NCBI GenBank assembly: GCA_022059125.1
Contig: JAEUWY010000001.1
Location: 682,001 to 746,000 of the forward strand
DNA: 64,000 bases
From: Corynespora cassiicola
Lineage: Eukaryota; Ascomycota; Dothideomycetes; Pleosporales; Corynesporascaceae
Direction: 5' to 3'
The position numbers and the translations under genes are program-made. This document shows, one piece after another, positions 46,520 to 57,874 of the stretch. Within the stretch, counting starts at the first letter, position 1. Every line of letters begins with the position of its first letter. The notes beneath the pieces are model-generated. The model was not told the DNA's origin, searched no databases, and worked only from the letters and a program-made list of their open reading frames with translations.

Positions 46520-47859
46520 ATGGCCGACGTACAATCACCCCCGACCGAAACGGCACCCGCCGAAGCCACCCAGCCCGCGAATGCGACCATGCCTTCGCCT
46601 CCGTCCGAAGCCACTGCGCTCACTGCACCCGCAGCGCCCTCAACTTCAACCGAGGGCGCACCCGTCGCGTCCGAGCAGGTGATTATTACCACGAATGCAG
46701 AAGGAAAGAAAGTCAAGAAGATTATCCGGCGAAAGAGAAGGCCCGCGCGACCACAGGTCGATCCGGCGACGTTCAAGACTGAGAAGCCGCCGCCGACGGG
46801 AACCGTATATAACATCTGGTACAACAAGTGGGCAGGCGGTGATCGCGAGGATCGCGCGCTGTCTCAGACTGGTAGGGAATATTCCTGACCTGCATATGAT
46901 TTGATTGCTCACATTGCTAACATCTCGCAGCTGCCCCCGGTCGATGCAACATTGCCAAAGACAGCGGCTACACGACAGCGGACAAGACGGCCGGTTCCTA
47001 CTTTTGCCTCCACTTTGCGCGTGGTATCTGCCCGAAGGGTGTCGACTGCGAGTACCTGCACCGCCTCCCGGCTGTGACCGACATCTTCCCGTCCAACATC
47101 GACTGCTTCGGCCGCGACAAGTTCTCCGACTACCGCGACGACATGGGTGGCGTGGGCTCGTTCCAACGCCAGAACCGCACCCTGTACATTGGCCGCATCC
47201 ACGTTACCGACGACATCGAAGAGATCGTGGCGCGCCACTTCCAGGAATGGGGCCAGGTGGAGCGCACGCGCGTGCTGACGGCGCGCGGCGTTGCCTTTGT
47301 CACGTACATGAACGAGGCCAACGCGCAGTTTGCAAAGGAGGCCATGGCGCACCAGTCGCTTGACAACGAAGAGGTGCTCAACGTCCGCTGGGCGACCGTC
47401 GACCCCAACCCCGCCGCCCAGAAGCGCGAGGCCCGCCGCATCGAAGAGCAGGCCGCCGAGGCCATCCGCAAGGCCCTTCCCGCATCCTACATTGCCGAGA
47501 TCGAGGGCCGCGACCCGGAGGCGAAGAAGCGCCGCAAAATCGAAGGATCATTTGGCCTGGAGGGATACGAGGCTCCGGATAACGTGTGGTATGCCAAAGA
47601 AAAGAGCGAGTGGGAGACGGCCAAGCAGATTGGCGCGCCCGAGGAGAGGCTCATGCTCGAGGGCGGAGAGTCGGCGGCACAGCAGGAGCATGACTACAGC
47701 CAGAACCAACCTCAGCCTCAACAACAGAGCAGTGGGATCCTCTCTAGCTCCACCCTCGCGGCGCTCAAGGGTTATACTGCGAGCTCAGGGGCCAACAAGA
47801 GGGCTGCGCCTACACAGGGGCCACTGGTCGGATACGGAAGCGATGACGACAGCGATTGA
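46520..47859 (+). CDS. CWC2: Pre-mRNA-splicing factor Cwc2
   Basis: RNA-binding component of the NineTeen complex that contacts U6 snRNA in the spliceosome. Exons 46520-46871 and 46931-47859 give 426 aa. The start MADVQSPPTE has an AACACC ATG context; upstream in-frame ATG at 46445 is possible. Residues 1-60 are Ala/Pro/Thr-rich. The Torus domain and CCCH zinc finger follow (GRCNIAKDSGYTTADKT, CLHFARGICPKGVDCEYLH). The RRM runs from RTLYIGRIHVTDDIEEI to GVAFVTYMNEANAQFAKEAM at about residues 190-270. The tail is Gln-rich and ends GYGSDDDSD. The 59-nt intron has a GTAGGG donor and CGCAG acceptor. Confidence 0.95.
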
Positions 47860-48685
47860 TTCTAGGTATCTTTTTGAGCACTTTTGGACACTGGGAGCAA
47901 CTCGAGGATAAATGCTGGGACTAAGTGGTTCTCAGAAGTACGAGAGCTTGAATCAAGATGCCCAGGACAAGCAGGGAAAGAAGGAAAGAAGAGAAGTAAA
48001 ACCCACACAAGCAATACGAGTTGCTCTGCAGACCTTGAACCGGTTCCCCTGCGCAAAACAAAGAACAACAACGGCTGTGTACAGTACAGTAGCTATAAAT
48101 GCAAAAGACACGGGAAATGGCCGCACCCTACAGTGTATATATATGTATGTATGTAATGATACCCAGGCAGGCAGGAAGCAGATGGGAGAGGACCAAATTG
48201 GAAAGAGGGGGGGGGGGGGGGAATATTCGAAAATTAGCAGAATGAACTTGGTCGTATGGTTCTCCTTGTGTGCTGTGCTTGCGCCTCCACCATCTTGGCC
48301 TTCGTCTTTGGGGTAGGATTTGTCATATATCTATCATCTACCTATTTTTTTTCTCCCCACCAGCTCAGTGCATGACCATCTCACTATTCACATGTGCCAC
48401 TAGAATACGCTGAAGAAATCACAATAGAGCAGACTAAAAAGTTCTTATCCCGATTCATCGTGCACAATAACCTATAGAATGTGTATACAGGACAACTTCT
48501 ATGCCCAAGCCGCAGCACCGTAGAAACTTAGTCCCAAGCCCTTTCAAAAAAAAAAACCGATAAACAAAAATACAGAGGTGGTTTGTACCACTCCAGTCAT
48601 CATCATGAGTCGTTATTCATAAGTCGTCAGTTGTGCCATCCATTCACCCCCCCCCCCAACTGCACCGCCAAACACCAAACTCCCT
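47860..48685. other. Convergent intergenic region
   Basis: 826 bases between two convergent genes, holding both 3' UTRs. A run of about 15 G lies near 48207-48221. No gene is seen. Confidence 0.45.
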
Positions 48686-50176
48686 CTACACCTCATCCAC
48701 ACCCTCCCTCTCCCGTCCCGCAAACTCCCACTCCTCATAACTCACCACCTTTCTCCTCTTCTCCCCCGTCGTACCCTCATTCCTGCGTCCCGCCTCCACC
48801 TCTGCCTGTGCACACACCCCCTCCTCCTCGTTATCACAAACCTCGCTGACCCCCCGAAACAGCCTCTTTCCCGCGCCCACCTCCCCTCTGCCCCCTTCTC
48901 CACACCCGACGCCGCAGTTTCTCCGACCGCAAGGCCTCCAGAACCTGTATTCGGCCACAAGGCCCTCATCTAGGGGCTTCACGGCAAGCAAACCGCAGTC
49001 GGGCGTGCGTGAGGATATGTAGCTCATGATTGTGCCTGCGGGTGAGAGAGGGCTGGACGTAGCTGTGGAGTAGCCATTCGCGATGGGTATGCTAATGTTT
49101 TGGAGAGGATTTATGGGGGGCGACGTTGGGGATGCGGTTTTGATGGAGGGTGAGGGGGGATAGAGGGGTGGGTATGTACAGGTTGGGAGCGGGATCATGG
49201 AGGTGGTGTTTGATATGAGGGCATTTTTGATGAGAGAAGAGCGGGGGGACGACGGGGTGAGGGGTGAGGAAAAAGGAGAGCTGTCGACAGATGGAGGCGT
49301 TACGCTATGGTGGAGAACTGTGCTTGTCGAGGAAAGAGGCATTTCGCTGCCGCTAAGGCTACCGTAGGCGCTGTCGAGGTAAGATGGAGTAGGCGTGTTT
49401 TGTGGAGCACACGTGCCCAGACGGTGCGAGAAACTGCACATTTCGGACCTCTCGATACTCACAGGGCTCATAGTTCGTAAAGAGGGGGATTGAGCGCGCG
49501 GCGTAGGCGCTCCAGAACCAGTGTCTGAGTTACGCGGCGAAGAAGCTGATTTGACGTCATTGGGGGATGGAAAGAGGACCTTTGCATTGATGGTAGGCGA
49601 GAGCGGTGTTGGGTAGCCTGGATACCTTCGCCCCACATCTGTCAGCAGAGATAGGTCTGGTGTGGTCGACATGAAATTGTTGTTTGGGGGCTGCAAAACT
49701 GCAGAATGCATTCCGACCATGTTGAAGACCGACTCAACGGATGCGCCGCCTGTATCCGTCGGAAGGGCGGCCTGTGAACCGTCGAGACTAAAAGATGAAG
49801 CGTAAGAAGGCGGACGTGCAGGCTGAAACCGCACTCCCGGAGAGTTCGCAGATGGTAGTTGATTGAGTACTCCACTCTGCAACGACATGTATTGTTGGTG
49901 CGGCGATGTAACGCTGTTGAGGGATACACTCGTGCTGCTCGACGCACTGGACGGGCTTGAAGCGCCTTCACTAGTGATACGACGGAGAGCTTGAGCGACA
50001 AAAGGGCTGATTCTCTTCGACCTTGCAAAGCGGGCCTCGTCCACGATCCAGAGCCCGCCGTACTGTTGCCAAGGAAAGTTGCGCAAGAAGTGGTCTTCGG
50101 GATAGACATCATAGCCGAGCGTCATGCAGCGAAAGAAAGCATAGAGGTAACGAACATCAGGAAACTGGCGAAGAAC
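48686..50176 (-). CDS. Long Ser/Pro-rich 3' exon, unknown function; probably spliced to the upstream peptidase gene
   Basis: A 497-codon open frame from a strong acceptor (GCTAAAC branch, TTTGCAG at 50177) to the stop at 48686. The first ~70 residues look conserved (FPDVRYLYAFFRCMTLGYDV, FPWQQYGGLWIVDEARFARS). A long Ser/Pro-rich disordered part follows. Near the C-terminus is a Cys-rich patch (EYRFWRPCGRRNCGVGC). I do not recognise it. No usable ATG exon exists in the 117 bases between this acceptor and the preceding peptidase reading frame. The frame fits in phase with a GTGAGA donor at 50356 inside the peptidase's last exon. If it is a separate gene, translation could start at the internal ATG 50125. 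Confidence 0.6.
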   Translation of the reverse strand, partial: VLRQFPDVRYLYAFFRCMTLGYDVYPEDHFLRNFPWQQYGGLWIVDEARFARSKRISPFVAQALRRITSEGASSPSSASSSTSVSLNSVTSPHQQYMSLQSGVLNQLPSANSPGVRFQPARPPSYASSFSLDGSQAALPTDTGGASVESVFNMVGMHSAVLQPPNNNFMSTTPDLSLLTDVGRRYPGYPTPLSPTINAKVLFPSPNDVKSASSPRNSDTGSGAPTPRAQSPSLRTMSPVSIERSEMCSFSHRLGTCAPQNTPTPSYLDSAYGSLSGSEMPLSSTSTVLHHSVTPPSVDSSPFSSPLTPSSPRSSLIKNALISNTTSMIPLPTCTYPPLYPPSPSIKTASPTSPPINPLQNISIPIANGYSTATSSPLSPAGTIMSYISSRTPDCGLLAVKPLDEGLVAEYRFWRPCGRRNCGVGCGEGGRGEVGAGKRLFRGVSEVCDNEEEGVCAQAEVEAGRRNEGTTGEKRRKVVSYEEWEFAGREREGVDEV

Positions 50177-50293
50177 CTGCAAATTTCAAGTTTAGCAAGA
50201 GAAGAAGAGAAACGTTATGAACGGAAGGTGATAGCAAAGGTAGGTGAATCGTTATTTCATATCATGTCTAAGATAGCACAACGTGCTGGGTAT

Positions 50294-52034
50294 CTATGAA
50301 GCAGAGGAAGGCACGGTAGAACGTGCACGGTGCTCAGGCGAAGAGGATTCTCTCACATCCCAAGCGGGAAACAGTGGGGGGTGCGCCGTGAGCCTGAGTT
50401 GTTAGCGCTTGGAATAGTTTTGGATTCGCTTGACTTACATGAGGATCTCGTAAGCGGCATGTTTCCTCAAATGTCTCGCCGTCCTACGATAAGCATACAT
50501 GACCTCTGGCCGAGCATTTTTGATGTTCCTGCGTCCGATCAAACGATGCATAGCCGGGCTGGTGCTATACATGGGGTCGAGGATCATCAAATTGCAGGTG
50601 CCGTCTTTGCGCCTCTCGAATCCGACGATGGTAATGGAGTGGCCGGGCTGTTGAAGATAGATGGGTGGGAGTAGGGTCTTGTGGATGGTCGAGCCGTCAT
50701 TAACAGTTCCCCGTTGAAAGTACCGCTCAACGGCCATGAGCAGGACCTCGTGAGCCTCGGTCGAACCATCCGGTGCATCACAAAACTGTTCAACTGCACA
50801 GTCGATCTGGGTGCTGAGAAAGAGCGCTTGTGCCTATGGTCGGTTAGCAGGAGCAAAAATGGTGCGGGGAAAAACACACCTCTGGGGTGCCAATGTACTT
50901 TCTGGTATCGCGGATGCCACCAGTCTGTGCACGGCCAATCTCATTGATTCCTTTATCCCATGCCCGCTCGATCAGGTCTTGTAATTTCAGTATGCCGGGT
51001 GTACGGCCAGGAAACTCTTCAAATCCCTGGGCACGTGCGCCCTGGATATACGAGACGAGCATCTGAATGTTTCTATAGCCGCAGAAGCCACCCTCTCGAG
51101 GCGTCTTGCCGATATGGAGGGTAGAAGGATGACAGTAGTAAGCCTCTCTGACGGTTCGGTCTAGAGCCGACAGCTGAGCGAGAACGGGGATGATGCCCGG
51201 AGTCTCGTTCTGCACTTGCTCGTGTTTGATGAGACGGCCATCACGGCCGATACGATTAACCATGGTGATTTTGGGCCCCGCAGCGAGTTGATCATGTAGC
51301 CATTTCGGCATACGGTCTTCCCAGGCATGAGGCCCAAGCTCGGCTCTCTATCCGTGGGTTAGCAGTGTACAAGTGAAATTCGCGCCCGACAAACTTACTC
51401 CCAGTCGGATGTTGCTCGCCGGCGGTTTCAGTTTCTTGGTTGCATTCGCAAAAGGGACGAAGCTGAGAATGCTCCTGGACAGCGTGCTCTTCTCACTACT
51501 GACCGACCTGGCGCGACGCCTGTGCGTCTTCTTCTTCACCCTGCGGCTGGCATCATCGTGCCTCTTTGGGCCGTCAGGCAGGCCGGTGGCGAGGTGCTGG
51601 TCTATGAATGAAGGCTTGGAAGGTGATTTGGATGCCAAGGTAGAGGTAGCGGTAGCAATGGCGCTCTTCATGTTTACTAGTCGACGGGAACGATACTGGC
51701 CGGTAGTGTCGTCAAAAGATAATGATTCGGCGGCGTGGTAATCGAGATGGTCGTTGTATTCAGAAAGGAGCACGGTCTCGCCGCACTCGGATTCGGGGCA
51801 TTGGACGGTGTTGCCGTCCTCGTCTTCGGAAGTCGTGTCTTCCACATATCTGGATCTTGAAGCGGAAGGTCTAGGTGGCAGAGGCGGCGGGAGCGGCTCC
51901 GGGTCGTCCTTGATTATGAAGGGGGAGTCTGTGGTGTGCACCTGCTCAAAGTGGAGTCGCAGCACGTAGTCGTCTTCCGGCCGCACGGCAAAGGCGCAGA
52001 GGGGGCAGTCCAGGAGCTGGATATTCCTAGTCAT
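50294..52034 (-). CDS. Zinc-finger peptidase of the ZUFSP/UFSP (C78) family
   Basis: Probable K63-type deubiquitinase related to ZUP1/Mug105. Exons 52034-51399, 51347-50880, 50833-50439 and 50393-50294 give 532 aa. Two C2H2-like fingers are near the start (CPLCAFAV with HFEQVH; CPESEC with HLDYH), followed by a basic Ser-rich linker. The peptidase domain has the catalytic Cys in GGFCGYRNIQMLVSYI, the His in QPGHSITIVGFE and the Asp-Pro in LMILDPMYS. Exon 4 (LTAHPPLFPAWD) follows a GTAAGT donor and a CTAAC/CAG acceptor. After PAWD either the frame runs to TAG at 50294, or a GTGAGA donor joins it to 50176 and gives a ~1008-aa protein. The family call rests on the Cys/His/Asp motifs. Confidence 0.82.
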
Positions 52035-52853
52035 GCTGGTTGTATGGCTGGTATTGGCGTTGCCCGGGTCGACGTCGCAAACAGGCTTTTGTGTACGGGC
52101 GGCAAGACGAGTGCCACGCGCTTGGTCCTTAAAGGGGACTCACTCGCAGAGAAGAGTCAAGCCTCTACGCGCAGGCGAGCAGTCGTGTCTGCTGGATGAG
52201 TGGTGTGGCTGAGCATAGACACCAGCCCTAAGTGCCGCGACGCACCGAGCACGTCCAGTATACCCCAGTCTCTTAGCGGCCCGCTTTTTCGTGCTGACGA
52301 CGCATGCTGGGGGGAGTGACTTTAAATACTCGGACCAAGTCTCCTCAGCCACGGGCGTTCGTAAAAGGATGGACGTTGGTGACGGGCGGGCGAGGGGTGA
52401 AGTGGCAGAGGTGAAGGTGGTGTGGCAGGCCGCGCAACCTGGGGAAGGCGTGCACACAGCTGGCAGGGCAGGCACGCTTATGATGCACGTGCCAGGCTGC
52501 ACCTCACCGCCAAACCACCTGGGCATGCGTGCGGCCTTTTTTCCCCCCTTGGTCTTCGCATCTCTCGCAGCGCGACATGTCTGGCTCGACGTCGCATGAT
52601 GCCTGACTCTCACCATGGAGGCACGGTTTCGGCACGATGGTGACGTATCATTTTCATTGCACGCGGCATACCTAGATACCTAGGTAGCATTCGCATCAAT
52701 CACAATCCTGGTATCCATAACTCGTGCCCTTCCCGCGCCCGTAAATGCTGACTTTACTTGGTGACATCCGGAACGCCGCGCTGTATGCTCTGTTTCATTT
52801 CGTTCCGCTCCGCTGCTTTGCATTGCATTCCATTGCCTTGCTTTGCGTCGCCG
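52035..52853. other. Intergenic region between two minus-strand genes
   Basis: 819 bases: promoter and leader of the peptidase gene and 3' UTR of the histidine kinase. No gene or repeat of note. Confidence 0.45.
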
Positions 52854-55692
52854 TCATCTACCCCCAACGTCGGGCAGCAGACGCCTAATCTTCTTGACCA
52901 AATCGTCGACTTTGAACGGCTTGGATATGACCTCATCCATGCCCGCGGCCCGCATCGACTGCGTCTGCGCTTCGCGGACGTTTGCCGACACGCCCAAGAT
53001 TGGACTGTAGCCAGCCAGGCCCTCGTCTTGCAATTGGCGAATCTCGGCTGTCGCGGCATTCCCATCCTTTATGGGCATCTCTTGGTCCATCAATATGCAG
53101 TCAAAGTAGTTCTTCTTGGTCGTGTCCTTTTCCCTCGCCTGCCCGCGCTCCGCCACAGCTTCGATGGCTTCCTGCCCGTTGTTCGCCGTCATCACCTCGA
53201 ACCCACGGCTCTGGAGTTGGCGACGCAGCACTTTTTGGTTGATGAGATTATCCTCGACCAATAGGAGTGTGCGCTTCTCGTCCGCTCGGTGGCGGCTCTG
53301 TGACTTGGACAGCTTGTCTGCCTGGCTCTTTTGCCGCCGCGTTTCTCCAGTCTCGATCTGGATCTCCGCCATGGGGCCTTCTATAGCATCTGTTATCGAT
53401 GAACGTTTGGTCTCAATCTTCTCTGAGACTTTGGCAGTCTCTCGATAACGATCATCTTGACTGGATTGTGGATGAGTCTCACCCCAATGTTCTGTGGGCG
53501 GATTCCGAAGAGATGCATTTCCATCATCGCTCTCGACACCTCGGTGGCTAGTAAGTCTCTCGGGAATCGAGGGCCGTTCATCGGCTCCTTCCTTGATGTT
53601 GGGCAGTGCCGAATTCGAGCGGCTATAGCCTGGTCTCGGCGTCGACGATCGCGCTGGGGGGATCGATGTCTCCGAAGGCGTACGACTGCCATACGCAGGC
53701 CTACCATCCGATCGGCGCACTCTAAAGAAGAAGCCAAACGTAGAGCCTTGGCCCTCTTTGGAACTAACACCAATATCGCCCCCGTGAAGTTGACAGAGCT
53801 TTCGAGAAATGAACAAGCCAAGACCTGATCCTCCGTACTTCTCCTGCGTCTTGGGCGTGGCTTGCCTGAAACCGCGTTAGCTAGAGCTGTGTGGATTGCC
53901 CCTGTACCTACCTGAACCTTTCAAAGAGCTTCTCTTGGCCCTGCGGGCTGATGCCGATGCCTGTATCTTCGATCGCAACCATCAGGTACAAAGTGGAGCC
54001 CGTGCCCCAGTCGGCAGTCATGGTCGAGTCAATGTGGAACGAAGACTTTTCCTGGTCGAAGAATATGACGTTTGGAGGGTAAGATGTCGGCCGTTCGGTC
54101 GATGCGCCCATGGAAACGGTAATCTTCCTCTCTCCGTCCTTTCTAGAGGTGAATTTGATGGCATTGGTAATTAGATTTACGAGGACTGAGACGTCAGCGA
54201 CTGCCAAGACTATTTCATGAAGAACACGCACCTTGCTTCATCCTGTTCAGATCTGCCACGACCCAGTCGATCCCTTGTTCATCAAAGGACGTATCCATGG
54301 CGTAGTGAAAGTCGATGTTCTTGGCCTTGAACTCGGAGTTGAAGACCTTTAGTGCTTGGGAAAATTCCCATTTGGGTCGCGTATCTCGGGGGACCAGAGA
54401 GAGCATGGCCGAGTCGAGCTTTGAAAAGGACAGGATGTCGTCCACGAGGGTATTCTGGTGGGAGACACAGAGCAGTATGGTGTCGGCGGCGTCGATGATG
54501 GACTCAATGTCCTCTTCCAGGTCGTCATGTCTGGAACCTGTCTCGCGAGATATCTCCTTGATCTCTTCGGCCAGGCAGAGCACGGCCGATAGAGGATTGC
54601 GAATCTCGTGAGACACCATGTCGATGAATCTTTCCTGCTGCTTCTTGCGGTCCTCGGCTTCGGTGGCAGCCTTTTCCTGGGTAAGCTGGGCCTGCTTGAT
54701 CTCGGTAATATCCACAACGGCGCAAATGAAGCCAGCTTCCTTCTCTTCGGAGAGGGGCCTGAAGAGAAACAGGCGCCACTCGCCCATGTCGGCGGCCTTC
54801 TCGACTGCGCATCTGAACTCGATGCGCAATTCGCGGCGCGAGGAGAAGGCGTCGCGATAGGCGCCCATGACACGGTCGTAGTCTTCGGGATGGATGCTCT
54901 CGGGCCAGGCGCGAAACTCCTTGGAGGACTTCTTGGTGGTGAGCTTGAAGAAGCCATCGTTGACAAAGACGGCCTCGGCGTCGCTGTCGAGAATGGCCAG
55001 GCCGTTGGGGAGCAGCTCGGCGAAGCGCTGGAACAACTGCGTCTGCTTGTCGTCGACTTGCCTGGTATCCCTCTTGCCCCTCGGCTGTTGGGTACCCTGG
55101 GTCTTGGTCTGCTGGACTGGGTTCTTGCGTGCGAGGTCGTCGAGGCCGGAGAAGGGCAGATACCTCTCCACGGTCGCGTTCTCGAGTAGCTGTGCAAGCA
55201 CACCCTGGCGCGTGCCCTGTTCATCAAGAATGGTGCTCAGGAGGAGCTGGGCCTCCGGAGTATGTTCCGGGACATGCTGGAGGAAGAACCTGCTGGCTGG
55301 GGTCTGGGTTAGCGGGGCGTTCTGTGAGGAGTGTTTTCTGTGCAAGAGTCTGCGTACCTACCTACCTTGACCGTCCTCCCGCGCAAGACGGCCTTGAGGG
55401 AGCTCAGTGCCTCGCCCGAGTACGAGTCGGAGGCGCGGGCACCCTGGCCGTCGAGATTCCCCGAGGCCTTGCCCCAGGCCAGGTTGTGGACGATGGAGAG
55501 GTCGCTGCCCCAGAAGATGGCGGCGCAGTGGGGGATGGGCAGGATGCACGTGTTGACGAGGCAGGTCAGGGCCAGCGGCCAGGCGCCGCGTTCGCCCAGC
55601 GTGGTCTCGGCCCAGTCCTTGCGGTTTAGATTTTCAGCATTCAGGTCGAAGACGGGCAGGCCCGTGCTGGTCAGCTTGTCGAGGTTTTCCAT
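52854..55692 (-). CDS. Hybrid sensor histidine kinase with PAS and receiver domains
   Basis: Signal transduction kinase that passes phosphate from His to an internal Asp, then to a phosphotransfer protein. Exons 55692-55366, 55303-54232, 54185-53912 and 53865-52854 give about 894 aa. An N-terminal GAF/PAS-like part (WPLALTCLVNTCILPIPHCA) is followed by a PAS fold (FQRFAELLPNGLAILDSDAE) and a PAC-like part. The phospho-acceptor His is in VSHEIRNPLSAVLCLAEE (about residue 340). N, G1 and G2 boxes are LITNAIKF, DTGIGIS and GSGLGLF. The receiver starts LLLVEDNLINQKVL; the phospho-Asp is in ILMDQEMPIKDG (about residue 815) and the Lys in ISKPFKVDD. No transmembrane segment is seen, so it is probably cytosolic. 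The first intron has alternative tandem donors and acceptors. The stimulus is unknown. Confidence 0.92.
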
Positions 55693-56381
55693 GGCGCTGT
55701 CGAGAGCGCGGGAGCGCGGGCAACGGGGGACGGCTGCAGTCGACAAGTGCTCCAGGCAGTGCAGGCAGTGCAGGCAGTGCAGGTGGCCCAGGTGGCCCAG
55801 GTGGTCCTCGGGCCTTTGATCACGATGGAGGGCTGGCGATCAGCCGTCAAAGTGAGAACGAGCGGGCAGCCTGACGTCACTGGCAGGGCGGCGATGGAGC
55901 CTTTGGAAATCCAGAACGGGCCATGGACCCGCCCCGCGGCCCTGTGCCTGGCAGGCCGCCTGCTGGGGGCAGTCCGCACGGCAATCCGCGCCCATGGCCG
56001 CCGGGGTCTGGCGCGTGCGGTGGGCGATGGGCGCGATGGAGGAGGCGGCGGCGGCGCTGGTGCTGGTGCTGGTGCGGGCACTGAGGCGGGCACTGAGGCG
56101 GATGGAGAGGAGGCGACGTCTCGTCCTCTTCGACTGCTCTTCCTCGACTCCTCCACGGCCTTGACAGGGCCGGCAGAGGTGCCCGCCGGCACCGGGCCCG
56201 GCAAGGCGGTCGTAGGGGAATCGCCAGTCGCCCCCGTCGCCCCCATCGCCCCCCGCTCCGCCCGCCGCTCGCCGCTCGGCTTGCCACCCCGGCCCGGCGG
56301 CGCCCTCTTGCCTGTCTCGCACCTGCGCACATCGACCCGATCTTCGCTCCACATCAGCCCTCCCGCTGAACGTCACCCATC
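55693..56381. promoter_or_regulatory. Divergent promoter between histidine kinase and F-box gene, with tandem repeats
   Basis: 689 bases between two divergent starts. A 9-base CAGGCAGTG array (about 55753-55791) runs into GGTGGCCCA units (to about 55806), 60-115 bases from the kinase start, within its probable leader. The rest is GC-rich with GGTGCT repeats near 56060. No gene is seen. Confidence 0.4.
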
Positions 56382-57851
56382 ATGCCCGCCCTGCCAACCC
56401 TGCCCGCCTTGCCCAACCTGGCCTCTCCGCCGCCGGGCCAGCTGATCGAGCTCGCCCCCGAGCTGCTGGAGCTCATCCTGTCCTTTCTCAAGCCCGCCGA
56501 CCTGGCCTCGTTTGCCCGCACCTGCCGCCGCGCCAGCGCCTTCATCCGCCCCAACAACCACATCCTCTGGCGCGCTGCCTTCTTGCACCTGTTTGACGAC
56601 CCAGCCCATGCCTGGGCCTTGCTTTTGCCCACGGCCCGCGCCGCCAACCGCCCGCGTGAGGCTTCGTGGGACTGGTACGCCCAGCTCAAGCGCAGGCTGC
56701 GCGCCTACAGGGCCGTGTGTGACCAGACCGATGCCGCCCTGCTGCTGAACCCCGAGCCCACCGTCACTGCCCTGCTTGATGTCTTGGACACGGCCTCGTA
56801 CTCCACCCTGACAAGAGATGGCGCCGTGTCGCTAAACCTTGACTACCTCGACCGTCTGTTCCGCGTCGCCCCGTCCCCCGAGCGCATCGTGCATGACTAT
56901 CACAGAGACCTCAAGTCTGCCTCCCTTCCCCGCGACTTGCTCGTCGACCCAGATCGCCCCATGACGCGCTCCATGCTGGGCCGTGCAACCCCCATCCCGG
57001 AGTGGGCGAGCCGCTTCCACGTCTTCTACGGCATGACGGAGCGCGAGGAGGACTCGTCACAGTCCAAGGCCGGCGCCAGGGCCATCGTCTACGACTGGAA
57101 TGTCACCGGCGAAGACGCCGACTTTGGCCCCTTTGTCAAGGACGGCAGCGGGAACGTCGATTGGAAGACGCTGGAAGCCATCAGCTCGCTCATGCATCGC
57201 ATCTTCGATATTGCCCCCAATTCGATTCTTCAGAGTCCGTGTGGCTTCAGAAACAGCATTCCAAACCTGCTCCCGGTCGTCGTGTCGGCACCACACGACT
57301 GGGCCGGCGTCACACGAACATGGGTCGGCACCTACGCTTTTCTAGACTACCGGGCCTTGGTCCAGTACAATTTCGCCAACGCCAATCTCGAGTACACCAT
57401 GGACCTTGGCGGCAATGAAGAGGCCTGCGGTGATCTCATGCGCCTGGAGTTGCGGATAAGTGATTCCAAAGAACTCCACCAAGACCACAGGCTCCAGTCA
57501 GACCTTCCCTACTGCAAGGATCGTCCGAAGCTCTACTTCAAAGGCACGTCTCACGGTCGGCCCAGCAGTAGACCTCCCATACAGGTCCGAGGCGCGGTTT
57601 GGTTGGTTCCAAGTGGCCGCCAGGTGCACTGGCGCTTCATCATCAGCTATGCCGGAGCCGACCAGTGGCAGCTCGAAGGAGCCCAACCTGGCGGTATCCG
57701 CTCTGGCGCAATCTACGGCTTATGGAGCCACGTCGATCATGATGAACACGGACCCATGGGTCCCTTCTATTATGCTCCTTTCGATCTATGCGAGCCCCCC
57801 ATGTTTGAGGGTGACCCCCCTCCAAGCTATAACGATGCGCAGCAGGGATGA
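56382..57851 (+). CDS. F-box protein
   Basis: Intronless, 489 aa. An F-box of about 45 residues lies at 20-65 (LIELAPELLELILSFLKPAD, SFARTCRRASAFI), so the protein probably recruits substrates to an SCF ubiquitin ligase via Skp1. The remaining ~400 residues are a conserved-looking domain with aromatic-rich parts (DWAGVTRTWVGTYAFLDYRA, YYAPFDLCEPPMFEGD), seen in F-box proteins of filamentous fungi whose substrates are unknown. The start MPALPTLPALPN is the first ATG of the frame. It ends 23 bases before the convergent MFS gene's stop. Confidence 0.85.
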   Translation: MPALPTLPALPNLASPPPGQLIELAPELLELILSFLKPADLASFARTCRRASAFIRPNNHILWRAAFLHLFDDPAHAWALLLPTARAANRPREASWDWYAQLKRRLRAYRAVCDQTDAALLLNPEPTVTALLDVLDTASYSTLTRDGAVSLNLDYLDRLFRVAPSPERIVHDYHRDLKSASLPRDLLVDPDRPMTRSMLGRATPIPEWASRFHVFYGMTEREEDSSQSKAGARAIVYDWNVTGEDADFGPFVKDGSGNVDWKTLEAISSLMHRIFDIAPNSILQSPCGFRNSIPNLLPVVVSAPHDWAGVTRTWVGTYAFLDYRALVQYNFANANLEYTMDLGGNEEACGDLMRLELRISDSKELHQDHRLQSDLPYCKDRPKLYFKGTSHGRPSSRPPIQVRGAVWLVPSGRQVHWRFIISYAGADQWQLEGAQPGGIRSGAIYGLWSHVDHDEHGPMGPFYYAPFDLCEPPMFEGDPPPSYNDAQQG

Positions 57852-57874
57852 GCTGTTGGCCCAAATCCTAGGAC

